NCBI GenBank assembly: GCA_963744275.1
Contig: CAVUSX010000029.1
Location: 372,001 to 436,000, forward strand
Origin: VAZQ01 sp963744275
GTDB lineage: Bacteria > Pseudomonadota > Alphaproteobacteria > Rhizobiales > Xanthobacteraceae
Direction of reading: 5' to 3'
DNA: 64,000 nucleotides
Shown: positions 53,133 through 62,280 of the stretch, one piece after another
Position numbering within the stretch: the first letter of the stretch is position 1
Layout of the letters: every line of letters starts with the position of its first letter
Translations under genes and position numbers: made by a program
The notes under the pieces: generated by a model
Databases searched by the model: none
What the model was told of the DNA's origin: nothing
What the model saw: only the letters and a program-made list of their open reading frames with translations

Positions 53133-54059
53133 TCAATGCACCGCGCCGGTCGCCCGCGGCATGATGGCGCCGCGATGGCGGATCACCTGGCCGGCGAGGA
53201 GATGCGCGGCGGCGGCCGCCGCCGTCGGGGCTTCGCCGGCGAGCCGCGCCGCCAGGTAGCCGGCGTTGAAGCCGTCGCCGGCCGCCATGGGGTCGACCGG
53301 CACGATCCGTTCCGGCACCGGAACGAATTCGCGGGCGCCCGGCGTCGCCACCAGCGCGCTGTTGGGACCGTTCTTCACCACGATCTCGGCGATGCCGAAG
53401 GCCTGCATCCGCTCGACCGTGGCCTCCGGGCTCGGATCCCCCCACAGCACCGCCTCGTCGTCGTAGGCCGGCAACGCGATATCGACCCGCTTCAACGCCT
53501 CCATGAAAACGGTGCGGGTGCGTGACAGGTCGCCCCGCCAGTCGCGGGGCCGGAAGTTGGCATCGAACGCGATCTTGGCGCCGTTCTGCCGCGCCACCTC
53601 GATCAAGGCGAGGAAGCGGCCGAGCCCGATATTGGAATAGAGCGAGAGCGTGATGCCGGAGAAGTAGATGAGCTTGGCGGTGACGAGGCTCGCCGCCACC
53701 CGGTTCCAGTCCGGCAGCTCGAACAGCTCGCGGGCCGGCGCCTCGGCGCGCCAGAAATTGAAATGCTGCTTGCCGGCCGGATCGAGGTCGACCACATAAA
53801 GTCCGGGCAGGCGGCCGTTCACGCGCAGGATCGCCTCGCTCGCCACGCCCTCCGCGGCGATCAGCGCCATGATGCCGTCCGAATAGGGATCAACGCCGAG
53901 CGCGGTCGCGAAGCCCACGTCGGCGCCGGCCCGCGCCAGATAGACCGCGGTATTGAAGGTGTCGCCCCCGCACGCGATGGCGAAGCGGCCGTCGCTCTCC
54001 CGCAGCAGCTCGATCATGACCTCGCCGACGCAGATGGCGCGGGATTTTGGATCGCTCAT
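53133..54059 (-). CDS. PfkB-family carbohydrate kinase, 2-keto-3-deoxygluconate kinase-like
   Basis: 308 residues from ATG 54059 (GGAGGTGGGAGAG upstream). GEVMIELL at the start, ACGGDTFNTAVYLARAGADV for sugar binding, FDANFRPRDW and KNGPNSALVA are KdgK-like. The anion-hole/catalytic motif is VDPMAAGDGFNAGYLA, with the catalytic Asp kept but GAGDS changed to AAGDG. It phosphorylates a sugar acid such as 2-keto-3-deoxygluconate in most relatives. No aldolase or dehydratase of that path lies nearby except the DapA-like gene at 61.3 kb. Confidence 0.82.
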   Translation of the reverse strand: MSDPKSRAICVGEVMIELLRESDGRFAIACGGDTFNTAVYLARAGADVGFATALGVDPYSDGIMALIAAEGVASEAILRVNGRLPGLYVVDLDPAGKQHFNFWRAEAPARELFELPDWNRVAASLVTAKLIYFSGITLSLYSNIGLGRFLALIEVARQNGAKIAFDANFRPRDWRGDLSRTRTVFMEALKRVDIALPAYDDEAVLWGDPSPEATVERMQAFGIAEIVVKNGPNSALVATPGAREFVPVPERIVPVDPMAAGDGFNAGYLAARLAGEAPTAAAAAAHLLAGQVIRHRGAIMPRATGAVH

Positions 54060-54149
54060 CGTCTCTCCCACCTCCTGCGGCGTCGCCGGCACCGAAAAAA
54101 AGCGCGGCCGAGGATGGCCGCGCTGCCTTGGCTCCGCCGGCCGGTTGCC

Positions 54150-55803
54150 TTAGTCCTGCGGCTCGACCTTGACGATCGAAGCGCCGTGATTGCTGCCGAC
54201 CCAGAACGTGACCGGGCTGGTGGTGTTGTCCACGAACATGTGCCGCATATTGGTGTCGCGCGCGAGCGGATATTCGATCCCCTGGCCGGTCTTGGGATCG
54301 AGCCGCACCACCCGATCGGTGGTCATGCCGCCGGTCCACAATTCTCCATTCCGGTCGAAGGTCACGTCATAGGGCTGCGTGAACCGCGTCGGCAGCGCCC
54401 ATTCCGAGAACTTCTCCCGCTTGGTGTCGAACATCCCGATCTTGTTGCCGCGATATTCCGCGAACCAGAACCGGTCCTGCGCGTCCATGTTGCCGCGCCG
54501 ATTGCGCGAAAGCGCGGTCGGCGCCTGATAATAGGTGACCGCGCCGGTCTTGGCGTCCAGCCGAACGATGTAGTTGTTCTGGAACTCCGTCATGTAGAGA
54601 TTGTTGCTCGAATTCGGCGGCGATGTCGTAGATCGATTTGTTCGCCCGCCCGCCCGGCAGCAGCGCCAGCGGATCGAAGTTCTCGTACTTTCCGCTGGCC
54701 AGGTCGAGCCGCAGGATGGTCGAGGGTCCGGCATCGTTGGTCCACATCTTGCCGTCGATGCCGTAATTCATCGTCAGCATGTTGAGCTGGGTGTCGTCCT
54801 TGTTGCGCTCGCGCGAGACCGGGAAGATCTGGAACTTCTCGGTAGCGGGATCGAATTTGGCGAGCGCGCCCTGGTACATCATGCCGAACCACATCGAGCC
54901 GTCGCGGTCGAGCTTGAGATCGAGCGAGCCGGTCGGGAAGCCCTGCTTGAGCTCGGGCAGCGGGAATTCCTTGTGCTGGCCGGTCTTGGGGTCGAGCCGG
55001 CCGATATATTCCTCGCCGAAATTCGTGTACCAGGCGTAGCCGCCGGCGAACACCACGTCATGGGGCTCGATCGTCGGCCGCGGCAGATCATATTCGGTGA
55101 TCACCACATGGGTGCCGCGGCCGGTCACGCGCGGCAGCGTCTTGAGCTCGTATTCCCAGCGCGGAACCTCGCTCAGATTGATCGAGGCCAGGTATTGCGC
55201 GAACTTCCGGAACCGCTCCGGATTGGCGGCGCGCGACTGATCGACCCGGCGCTGCGGCTTGATCGGCTGACTGACCTGCGCATAGCCCTGCATGCGCGTC
55301 ACCACCTGCACGAACTCGTCGGCATCGTGCGTCGACTTCACGATGCGCTCGAGCGTGTGGCAGCTCACGCAATTGAGGAGTTGCAGCTTGTCGTCGTCGC
55401 TGCCCGGCATGCTCATCATCCACTCCGCATTGGTGAGCTGCTTGCTGAGGTTCCGGGTCTTGCGCAGCTTGAGATCGACGGTGGCGGGGGTGCCGGAGGC
55501 CACGTCGGCGGCATCGGGGCCCTCGAGATCGTAGCCGGTGGCGCGCGTCGAAAGCGCGTAGTGGCCGCTCTCCAGCCGGCCCGCCGGGAAGCTGTAGCGG
55601 CCCTGCTGGTTGCTCACCACGCTGACCGTGATGTTGGTGCCGTCCTTCTTGGCGCTGACGATCACCCCCTCCATCGCGCCCTCCTCGGTGGAGGTGACCT
55701 GTCCGGAAAGCACCGCGGCGCCCTGGGCGCGGGCTGCCGGCGCGGCGATGAGGCAGGTGAGCATGCCGGCGATCACGGCGGTCGTCAGAGAATATCTGCG
55801 CAT
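54150..55803 (-). CDS. Exported CnaB/cytochrome c/beta-propeller protein (virginiamycin B lyase-like; one frameshift)
   Basis: About 550 residues. Signal peptide about 1-27 (TAVIAGMLTCLIAAPAARAQ). Residues 30-115 are a carboxypeptidase-regulatory-like (CnaB) beta domain (GAMEGVIVSAKKDG, GRYSFPAGRLESG). A c-type haem site CVSCHT lies near residue 145. The rest is a six-bladed propeller with repeated blades such as GSMWFGMMYQGALAKFDP, GKMWTNDAG and, after a frame break near 54612, NNLYMTEFQNNYIVRLD and ELWTGGMTTDRVVRLDP, the Vgb/NHL pattern. The mixture suggests a periplasmic redox or binding protein rather than an antibiotic lyase. Partner unknown. Confidence 0.85.
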
Positions 55804-56103
55804 GAAAGTCTCCCGGTTGGCTGTTGGGTCGGGCTTTCCGTCGCGCCCGCGTATTGGGCTTCATGGTCGCACCGGCGGCCAGCCACGCGATCGGACTTGC
55901 GGTTGGGGCCTTCCCGCCCGGATGACCGGCTGACGCGGCGAGATGTGGCGGCGAGCGTAGGGTTTCGGCGGAGCCGGTTCAAGCCGGCATTTGTCGAAGC
56001 GTTCTCGGCCCGGGATGCTTCGCGGGGCGCTCCGGCGGCTCAATTTCCCTTGTTTCCAATTTCTCTTGGAGTTCTTTCGGCGCGTTCCTATGTTAGCGGC
56101 GCA
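55804..56103. other. Intergenic region between divergent propeller gene and cobW
   Basis: About 300 bp holding the promoters of two divergent genes. I searched by eye for a Zur-type palindrome and a cobalamin riboswitch and saw neither. TATGTTAG at 56091-56098 is close to the cobW start and may be a -10. Confidence 0.4.
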
Positions 56104-57159
56104 ATGGAGCGATCAATGTCAGACAAGATTCCCGTCACGGTGCTCACCGGCTATCTGGGAGCCGGCAAGACCACGCTGCTCAACCGCATCCTGTCCGAGC
56201 CGCATGGGCAGAAATACGCCGTCATCGTCAACGAATTCGGCGAGATCGGCATCGACAACGACCTGGTGGTCGGCGCCGACGAGGAAGTGTTCGAGATGAA
56301 CAACGGCTGCATCTGCTGCACCGTGCGCGGCGATCTGGTGCGTATCATCGACGGCTTGATGCGCCGCAAGGGCAAGTTCGACGCCATCATCGTCGAGACC
56401 ACCGGGCTCGCGGATCCGGCGCCGGTCGCGCAGACCTTCTTCGTCGATGAAAGCGTCGGCCGCAAGACCAGGCTCGACGCGGTGGTGACGGTGGCGGATG
56501 CCAAATGGCTCAAGGATCAGCTCAAGGACGCGCCCGAAGCCAAGAACCAGATCGCCTTCGCGGACGTCATCATCATCAACAAGACCGACCTGGTCTCTGC
56601 AGCCGAGCTCGACGAGGTGGAAGGGCGCATCCGCGCCATCAATCCCTACGCCAAGGTGCACAAGACGCAGCGCTGCGCGGTCCCCCTGCAGGAGGTTCTG
56701 GGACGAAACGCCTTCGATCTCGATCGCATCCTGGACATCGAGCCTGAATTCCTGGCGAGCGACGACCACGACGCACCACGATCACGCGCATGAGCACGGA
56801 CAGATCACGACCATGATCATGACCATCCGCAGCAGGGCGGCGGGCTCAAGCACTATCATGACGAGGAGATGCAGTCGGTCTCGCTCAAGGTCGCGGCGCC
56901 GCTCGATCCGGACAAGTTCTTCCCCTGGGTGCAGACCCTGGTGCAGGAGGAAGGCCAGAACATCCTGCGCTGCAAGGGCATCCTCTCCTTCAAGGGAGAT
57001 CCCAAGCGCTTCGTGTTCCAGGGGGTGCACATGATTCTCGACGGCGACCATCAGCGCGCGTGGAAGGACGACGAAGAGCGCCAAAGCCGCATCGTGTTCA
57101 TCGGCCGGAAATTGTCCGAGCCGAGCATCCGGGCCGGCTTCGAAAGCTGCTTGGCTTGA
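56104..57159 (+). CDS. CobW/COG0523 GTPase, putative metal chaperone (two frameshifts in the His-rich loop)
   Basis: About 351 residues (ATG 56104 or 56116). G3E GTPase motifs: GYLGAGKTTLLNR (Walker A), NNGCICCTVRGDL with the CxCC metal site, VETTGLADP and INKTDLV (G4). Then a His/Asp-rich loop near 56775-56860 that reads HHDHAHEHG and HDHDHDHP once two single-base breaks (near 56778 and 56805) are crossed, followed by the CobW C-terminal domain (VSLKVAAPLDPDKFFPW to FESCLA). It inserts or stores a metal, often zinc, cobalt or iron, with the target set by neighbours. The His loop indicates Zn, Co or Ni handling. Confidence 0.9.
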
Positions 57160-57230
57160 TCCGTCAGCTCCTCCCGAGCCGGAGGGCTCGCCAGTCCTGC
57201 GCACCGGAACCTGCGCAAAATGCATCGCTC

Positions 57231-58253
57231 ATGACGCAAAGCAGTCCCGACACCGCCTCCGTGGTCGAACGCACGCGGCATTGCAAGGCCGATGCCGCGA
57301 TCGTGGCGGTGCATTTCCTCAAGGAGACCGCCGTCTTCGTGCTGGGCGAGGAGGCGCTCTGGATGGTGCGCGACGGCGAAAGCCGGCGCGTCGCGATCCA
57401 TGGCGGCGCCATTCTGGGGTCGGCTGCCGACGGCGAGCGGATCGTCACCGGCGGCGATGACGGCCGGGTGGTGGCGACCGACGCTACCGGCGCCGGCACC
57501 AGCGTCGCGGTCGACGCCCGGCATCGCTGGATCGATCATGTGGCGCTCGGGCCCGGCGGCGCGGTGGCCTGGTCGGCCGGCAAGCAGGCCTTCGCGCGCT
57601 CCGGCAAGAGCGCGTCGAAGGAGGGCGTGGAGCAGGTGTTCGAGGCGCCCTCGACCGTCGGGGCGCTGGCCTTCTCGCCCAAGGGATTCCGTCTGGCGAT
57701 CGCGCATTACAACGGCGCCACGCTCTGGTTTCCGAATGCCGCCCAGGCCGATCCCGAAACGCTCCTTTGGAAGGGCTCGCATCTGGCCGCGAGCTTCAGT
57801 CCCGACGGGCGTTTTCTGGTCACCTCCATGCAGGAGCCGACCCTGCACGGCTGGCGCTTGGCCGATCACAAGGACATGCGGATGCAGGGCTACGCGGCCC
57901 GCGTCCGTAGCCTCGATTGGACCGCCGACGGCAAATGGCTGGCGAGCTCGGGCTCGAACCAGCTGATCCTGTGGCCGTTCCAGTCCAAGACCGGCCCCAT
58001 GGGCAAGACCCCGCTGGTGCTGGCGCCCGGCGAAGCGCAGGCCGAGATGGTCGCCTGCCATCCGACCCAAAACGCGGTCGCGGTCGGCTATGCGGACGGG
58101 CTCGTCCTGATCGTTCGCCTGCCCGACGGGGCCGAAATCCTGGCGCGCAAGCCGGCGGCCGCGCCGGTCACGGCGCTGGCCTGGAGCCGTGACGGCAAGC
58201 TGCTCGCGTTCGGCACCGAAGACGGCGATGCCGGCATCGTCGATCTTGGTTGA
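57231..58253 (+). CDS. WD40-repeat protein linked to CobW
   Basis: 340 residues, no signal peptide. Propeller blades with the usual ending positions: VGALAFSPKGFRLAIAHYNG, AASFSPDGRFLVTSM, RSLDWTADGKWLASSGSNQLILWPF and TALAWSRDGKLLAFGTEDG. It starts 71 bases after cobW. A WD40 gene next to COG0523 genes recurs in rhizobia, so the pair may form a complex, but the client metalloprotein is unknown. Confidence 0.87.
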   Translation: MTQSSPDTASVVERTRHCKADAAIVAVHFLKETAVFVLGEEALWMVRDGESRRVAIHGGAILGSAADGERIVTGGDDGRVVATDATGAGTSVAVDARHRWIDHVALGPGGAVAWSAGKQAFARSGKSASKEGVEQVFEAPSTVGALAFSPKGFRLAIAHYNGATLWFPNAAQADPETLLWKGSHLAASFSPDGRFLVTSMQEPTLHGWRLADHKDMRMQGYAARVRSLDWTADGKWLASSGSNQLILWPFQSKTGPMGKTPLVLAPGEAQAEMVACHPTQNAVAVGYADGLVLIVRLPDGAEILARKPAAAPVTALAWSRDGKLLAFGTEDGDAGIVDLG

Positions 58254-58502
58254 TGGCGCCGAGGCGGCGCGGCCCGCGGTATGAGCACACCGCCGCGCCG
58301 CGGTTGATCGCGAACAGATCAGCATGATACCGCCGCGGCCCTCGAATGTGGCGTCGCGGCGACTATTTGTTGATTGAAAGCCGGGCAATGCGCCGATTGC
58401 CGCCAAAGTTTGACATGGCGACGCCCTGCACGAGAATCATGAAAAATTTCTTGCGCCCCGAAAATTTGCTTTGGAATTGTTCCATCAATTGCTAGCGTAT
58501 GC

Positions 58503-59192
58503 ATGCATGAAAATGCGGGGTTCTGGGGCGGGCCGGGACGGGGCGCTACAAATATGGTCCGCATTCTGCTTGCCGACGATCATGCGGTCGTGCGGCGTGG
58601 CCTGCGCGCGCTTCTCGAAGCGCGCCAGGGCTTTGAAGTGTGCGCGGAAGCGAGCAACGGTCGCGAGGCGGTGGAGCTTGCGCTCCAGCATAAGCCGGAC
58701 GTCGCGGTTCTCGATATTTCGTTGCCGATCGTGAACGGGATCGAGGCCACCCGGCAAATCCGCAAGGAAACGCCGGGGACCGAGGTAATGATCTTCACGC
58801 TGCACGACCGCGAGAGCGAGATCCGCGACGTGCTGCACGCCGGCGCGCGCGGTTACGTCCTCAAATCGGAGGCCGACGAGCAGATCGTGCGGGCGGTCGA
58901 GTCGCTGGCGCGCCACCACGCTTATTTCTCGGATCACGTCTCGGAGACGTTGCTCGAGAATTTCGTCGAGCAGGCCGGCGCCGGCAACAACGGGGTCTCG
59001 CTGACGGCGCGCGAGCGCGAGGTGGTCCAGCTCATCGCCGAGGGCAACAGCAACAAGAAGATCGCGCACCTCTTGAGCATCAGCGTCAAGACGGTGGAGA
59101 CCCACCGCTCGGCCTCGATGCGCAAGCTCGACATTCACTCCACCGCCGAGCTGGTGCGCTACGCGGTGCGGCAGCGGTTGATACTGCCGTAG
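58503..59192 (+). CDS. NarL/FixJ-type response regulator with LuxR DNA-binding domain
   Basis: 229 residues from ATG 58503, or 212 from ATG 58554 (MVRILLADDH). The receiver domain has the acidic pair DDHAVV, phosphorylation Asp in DVAVLDISLPIVNG and Lys in GYVLKSEAD. The LuxR helix-turn-helix is LTAREREVVQLIAEGNSNKKIAHLLSISVKTVETH (short key part KIAHLLSISVKTV). No sensor kinase is adjacent, so it is an orphan in this window. Its TAG stop is the second to fourth base of the 59189 inverted repeat. Confidence 0.92.
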   Translation: MHENAGFWGGPGRGATNMVRILLADDHAVVRRGLRALLEARQGFEVCAEASNGREAVELALQHKPDVAVLDISLPIVNGIEATRQIRKETPGTEVMIFTLHDRESEIRDVLHAGARGYVLKSEADEQIVRAVESLARHHAYFSDHVSETLLENFVEQAGAGNNGVSLTAREREVVQLIAEGNSNKKIAHLLSISVKTVETHRSASMRKLDIHSTAELVRYAVRQRLILP

Positions 59193-59262
59193 GATGGGTA
59201 GAGCTCTTGCGAAACCCATCGGCAGCGTCTGATGGGTTTCGCAAGAGCTCTACCCATCCTAC
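59189..59262. repeat. Perfect 32-bp inverted repeat, terminator/REP element
   Basis: Arms at 59189-59220 and 59231-59262 are exactly complementary over 32 bp with a 10-base loop. Left arm opens GTAGGATGGGTAGAGCTCTT; the right arm closes with its complement. The response-regulator stop codon (59190-59192) is inside the left arm. It separates two convergent genes and shares its words with the element at 27515-27620, so both belong to one dispersed family. Confidence 0.9.
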
Positions 59263-59286
59263 GAACTGATCCCTGACCCCTGCTCT

Positions 59287-60417
59287 TCAGATCACATACT
59301 GCCGCAGCGGCGGATAGCCGTTGAAGCCGACCGAGGAGTAGGTCGCCGTATAGGCTCCGGTCGCCTCGATCAGCACCTTGTCCCCGATGGCGAGCGACAC
59401 CGGCAGCGGGTAGGGGTTCTTCTCGTACAGCACATCGACGGAATTGCAGGTCGGGCCCGCGATGATGCAGGGCGCCATCTCGTCGCGATCCTTCTTGGTG
59501 CGGATCTGGTAGCGGATCGATTCCGCGATGGTCTCGGCCAGTCCGTGAAACTTGCCGATGTCGAGATAGACCCAGCGGACGTCGTCCTCGGGCGAGCGCC
59601 GGGCGACCAGCACCACCTCGGCCTCGATCACGCCGGCGCTGCCGACCAGCCCGCGTCCCGGCTCCACGATGGTCTCCGGCAGGTTGTTGCCGAAGTGGCG
59701 GCGCAGCGAGCGGAAGATCGCCCTGCCGTAGGATTCGAGCCGCGGCGTCTTGCGGATGTACTTGGCCGGAAAGCCTCCGCCCAGATTGACCATCGCGAGC
59801 GTGATGCCGCGTTCGGCGCAGATGCGGAAGATCGCGGCCGTCGAGGCGAGCGCGCGGTCCCAGGCCTCCACATTGTGCTGCTGGGAGCCGACATGGAAGG
59901 AGATGCCGTGCGGGACGAGACCGAGCCGTTGCGCCAGCTCCAGAATGTCGGCGGCGTATTCCGGCTCGCAGCCGAACTTGCGCGACAGCGGCCATTCCGC
60001 GCCCGATCCGTCGCAATGGATGCGGCAGATGACGCGGGCGCCCGGCGCCGCGCGTGCGATCTTCTCGACCTCGCTCTCGCAGTCGACCGCGTACAGCGTC
60101 ACGCCGAGCCGGAAGGCGGTCGCGATCTCGGTCTCTTTCTTGATCGTGTTGCCGTAGGAGATGCGCTCGGGCGGCGCGCCGGCGGCGAGCACCGCCTGCG
60201 TCTCGCTCACCGAGGCGACGTCGAAGCAGGCGCCGAGCTCGACCAGGAGCTTGAGGATGTCGGGCGCCGGATTGGCCTTCACGGCGTAGAACACCTTGCT
60301 GTCGGGCAGCGATTTGGCGAAGGACAGATAGTTCTCGCGCACGACGTCGAGATCGACCACGAGGCATGGTCCTTCGTCCTTGCGGTGCTTCAAGAATTCA
60401 CGGATGCGTGCGGTCAT
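59287..60417 (-). CDS. Ornithine/lysine decarboxylase (PLP alanine-racemase-fold type)
   Basis: 376 residues from ATG 60417. The PLP Lys is in VFYAVKANPAPDIL (about Lys44), the phosphate/glycine turn is VNLGGGFPAKYI, and the dimer-partner Cys/Asp active-site residues are in IAGPTCNSVDVLYE. The length is that of the bacterial eukaryote-like ornithine decarboxylase; lysine or diaminopimelate specificity is not excluded. Product putrescine (or cadaverine). A long leader with an intrinsic terminator precedes it, so its expression is probably polyamine-controlled. Confidence 0.93.
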   Translation of the reverse strand: MTARIREFLKHRKDEGPCLVVDLDVVRENYLSFAKSLPDSKVFYAVKANPAPDILKLLVELGACFDVASVSETQAVLAAGAPPERISYGNTIKKETEIATAFRLGVTLYAVDCESEVEKIARAAPGARVICRIHCDGSGAEWPLSRKFGCEPEYAADILELAQRLGLVPHGISFHVGSQQHNVEAWDRALASTAAIFRICAERGITLAMVNLGGGFPAKYIRKTPRLESYGRAIFRSLRRHFGNNLPETIVEPGRGLVGSAGVIEAEVVLVARRSPEDDVRWVYLDIGKFHGLAETIAESIRYQIRTKKDRDEMAPCIIAGPTCNSVDVLYEKNPYPLPVSLAIGDKVLIEATGAYTATYSSVGFNGYPPLRQYVI

Positions 60418-60850
60418 CGCGACCTTGCTCCTTGATCCGGCATTGGCGGCGAGCCGCCTGGTGAACCTCCTCAACGCTCGCAGCCACCGCGGGATGCGGT
60501 GCGCGTGGCGCTGCTGCGATTGCTGCCTTGGTCCGGATTGGGAGAGCCCGTTCCGCACGCCCGGCAAGCAAGAAGGACAAGCCTTTTCAGTCATCCGGCA
60601 TTGTCGCCGGTGGTTCCAAAAAAGCCCGCTCCGTCGTTGCTTTAAGCCGCGTCCCCCGTTGAGAGCGGGGTGCGCCGGTTTCGCCTCCGGCTGCCGATCG
60701 CATGAGCAAGGACGTGAGATCTCGTCCTTAGGCGGCTGTCCGGCCTCTTGTCCGGATGCCCACCGATCGACACACGGCCACAGGCACGTGCGAAATTGGG
60801 CAACTTCGAAATAATGGATTTAGCCGCGGCACGCAAGACTTTTGGCTGCC
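60418..60850 (-). ncRNA. Leader RNA of the decarboxylase gene, probable speF-type attenuator
   Basis: In the minus-strand transcript, CCCGCTC (60669-60663) pairs with GAGCGGG (60631-60625), followed by a run of six T (60623-60618): an intrinsic terminator about 200 bases before the decarboxylase start. Upstream lie further stems, for example AAGGACG...CGTCCTT at 60729-60708 and GCCGG...CCGGC near 60670-60690. A long leader with an early terminator before an ornithine decarboxylase gene is the setting of the alphaproteobacterial speF RNA motif. I recognise the layout and believe the stretch around 60690-60730 is the conserved core, but have not checked it against the consensus. Confidence 0.55.
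60618..60669 (-). terminator. Intrinsic terminator/attenuator in the decarboxylase leader
   Basis: Seven-bp GC stem (CCCGCTC with GAGCGGG), a 31-base loop that can fold further, then TTTTTT. It is in the sense of the decarboxylase gene and upstream of it, hence an attenuator. Confidence 0.65.
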
Positions 60851-60943
60851 GCCGGCCGCAACCCGGTCGCTGGAAGCAAAATGTCGGGTGCTAGACGCGT
60901 CCGCGGCGTTCGGGCCGCAACGCTCAGGGCAGCGCCTGCGCGT

Positions 60944-61204
60944 TCAGCGCCGGCTCACGAACGGCTCGACCTCTTTGGCATGGCGCACGAAGGCGATCAT
61001 CACGGCGATGCCCAGGATGAAGAAGATGGCCTGGAAGACATGGACGCCGTCGATGCCGAACTCGAACAGGTTGGCGACCGCCCAGCCGCCCGCAAAGGCC
61101 GCGCCGAACACCTCCGCGCTGATCAGGATGGCGGCGCTGACCACCGTGAGCACGTTCTGCCAGATGATCCGCTGGCCGCCGGCATTGCTTTGTGTGTCGG
61201 ACAT
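60944..61204 (-). CDS. Small membrane protein, two helices
   Basis: 86 residues from ATG 61204. Helices VLTVVSAAILISAEVFGAAFAGGWAVANLF (about 19-47) and VFQAIFFILGIAVMIAFV (about 56-73), with a charged tail. No family assigned. It is minus strand, downstream of the DapA-like and MmgE/PrpD genes, and about 100 bases from the DapA-like stop. Confidence 0.65.
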   Translation of the reverse strand: MSDTQSNAGGQRIIWQNVLTVVSAAILISAEVFGAAFAGGWAVANLFEFGIDGVHVFQAIFFILGIAVMIAFVRHAKEVEPFVSRR

Positions 61205-61306
61205 GGGTTCCTCGGTCGGGCCGCAATGTCCCTGAACTGGAGCGCCGGATCAAGCCTCAATTGTGCCGCAGGGCGGCTCCGTGCCGCCCGGGCTTGCGGA
61301 GCCGGC

Positions 61307-62263
61307 TCAGGCGGCGTCGCGGCCCGCCTTGGCGGCCATGAGGCCGGATTCGACCAGGGCGGCCGCGATGCGGTCGATCTCGGCGCGGCCGAGCTTGACC
61401 AGCGGCGGCCGCACCACGGCGCGCGGCAGCCGTCCGAGCAGGACCAGCGCTTCCTTCATGCGGTTGTGCATGTCGGACCAGGGCTCGCTGTAGAACACCC
61501 GGGCCAACGGATAGATGCGGTCGTTGAGCTGGCGGGCCGCCGCCAGATCGCCGGCCGCAACGGCGCGGAACAGCTGCGCCTGCAGATCCGGGATCACGCT
61601 GCCGCTGCCGGAGAGGAGCCCCGCGCAGCCGAGCACCAGCGAGCTCAACAGCCACGCGCTGTGGGTCGTGAGCACGTGCACGGGCCGCGGGAGGGTCTGC
61701 AGCAGGCGGATGTGCATTTCGTGCTGCGGCACGTTGCCGGCCCAATCCTTGATGGCCGCGATGGTCGGAACCTCCTGCGCCAGCCGCAGCAGGGTTTCGC
61801 GCGGATAGCCCTGGCCGGTCGCCAGCGGATATTGGAACACGATGATGGGCAGGTCGCTGGCGTCGGCGATGCGCTTGAAATGCGCGAGCGCCATCTCGGG
61901 GGTCTGGCCCATGGTGAACGGAGCCGGCGGGAACACCAGGAGGGCGGAGGCGCCTGCCGCCGTGGCCATGCGGGCGATGCGCGCCGCCTCCAGGCTGCCG
62001 TCGGCCCACACCCCGTTCACCAGCGGCAAGCGGTCGCCGATCGCGTCCAAGGCGATGTCGAGCACGCGCCGCTGCTCCTCGAAGCTGCAGGAGGCGACCT
62101 CGGTCGAATGGGCGTTGACGGTGACGGCGGCGAGCCCCTCGGTCGCCGCCACCGCGCGCAGATGCGCGCGGAAGCTCGCTTCGTCGATCGCGAGCTCGTC
62201 GTCGAACGGCAGCAGGACCGCCGGGATGACGCCGCGCGGGACGAAATGGCCGTGAGGGGGCAT
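61307..62263 (-). CDS. DapA/DHDPS-family (class I aldolase) enzyme
   Basis: 318 residues from ATG 62263. The Schiff-base Lys is in TIAAIKDWAG (about Lys172) and the catalytic Tyr in IIVFQYPLATG (about Tyr145). The glycine-rich pyruvate loop, GTTGE in DHDPS, is VNAHSTEV, so it is not lysine-biosynthetic DapA; relatives include keto-deoxy sugar-acid aldolases and dehydratases. It is 17 bases after the MmgE/PrpD gene in the same strand, likely co-transcribed. Confidence 0.83.
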   Translation of the reverse strand: MPPHGHFVPRGVIPAVLLPFDDELAIDEASFRAHLRAVAATEGLAAVTVNAHSTEVASCSFEEQRRVLDIALDAIGDRLPLVNGVWADGSLEAARIARMATAAGASALLVFPPAPFTMGQTPEMALAHFKRIADASDLPIIVFQYPLATGQGYPRETLLRLAQEVPTIAAIKDWAGNVPQHEMHIRLLQTLPRPVHVLTTHSAWLLSSLVLGCAGLLSGSGSVIPDLQAQLFRAVAAGDLAAARQLNDRIYPLARVFYSEPWSDMHNRMKEALVLLGRLPRAVVRPPLVKLGRAEIDRIAAALVESGLMAAKAGRDAA

Positions 62264-62280
62264 CGGGTTGATCCTTTGCT

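Noticed and set aside
58380..58502. Sigma-70 or sigma-54 promoter before the NarL-type regulator
   Set aside because: TTGACA at 58410-58415 has no fitting -10 at 17 bases, and a TTGC at 58466 lacks the matching GG element at the right distance.
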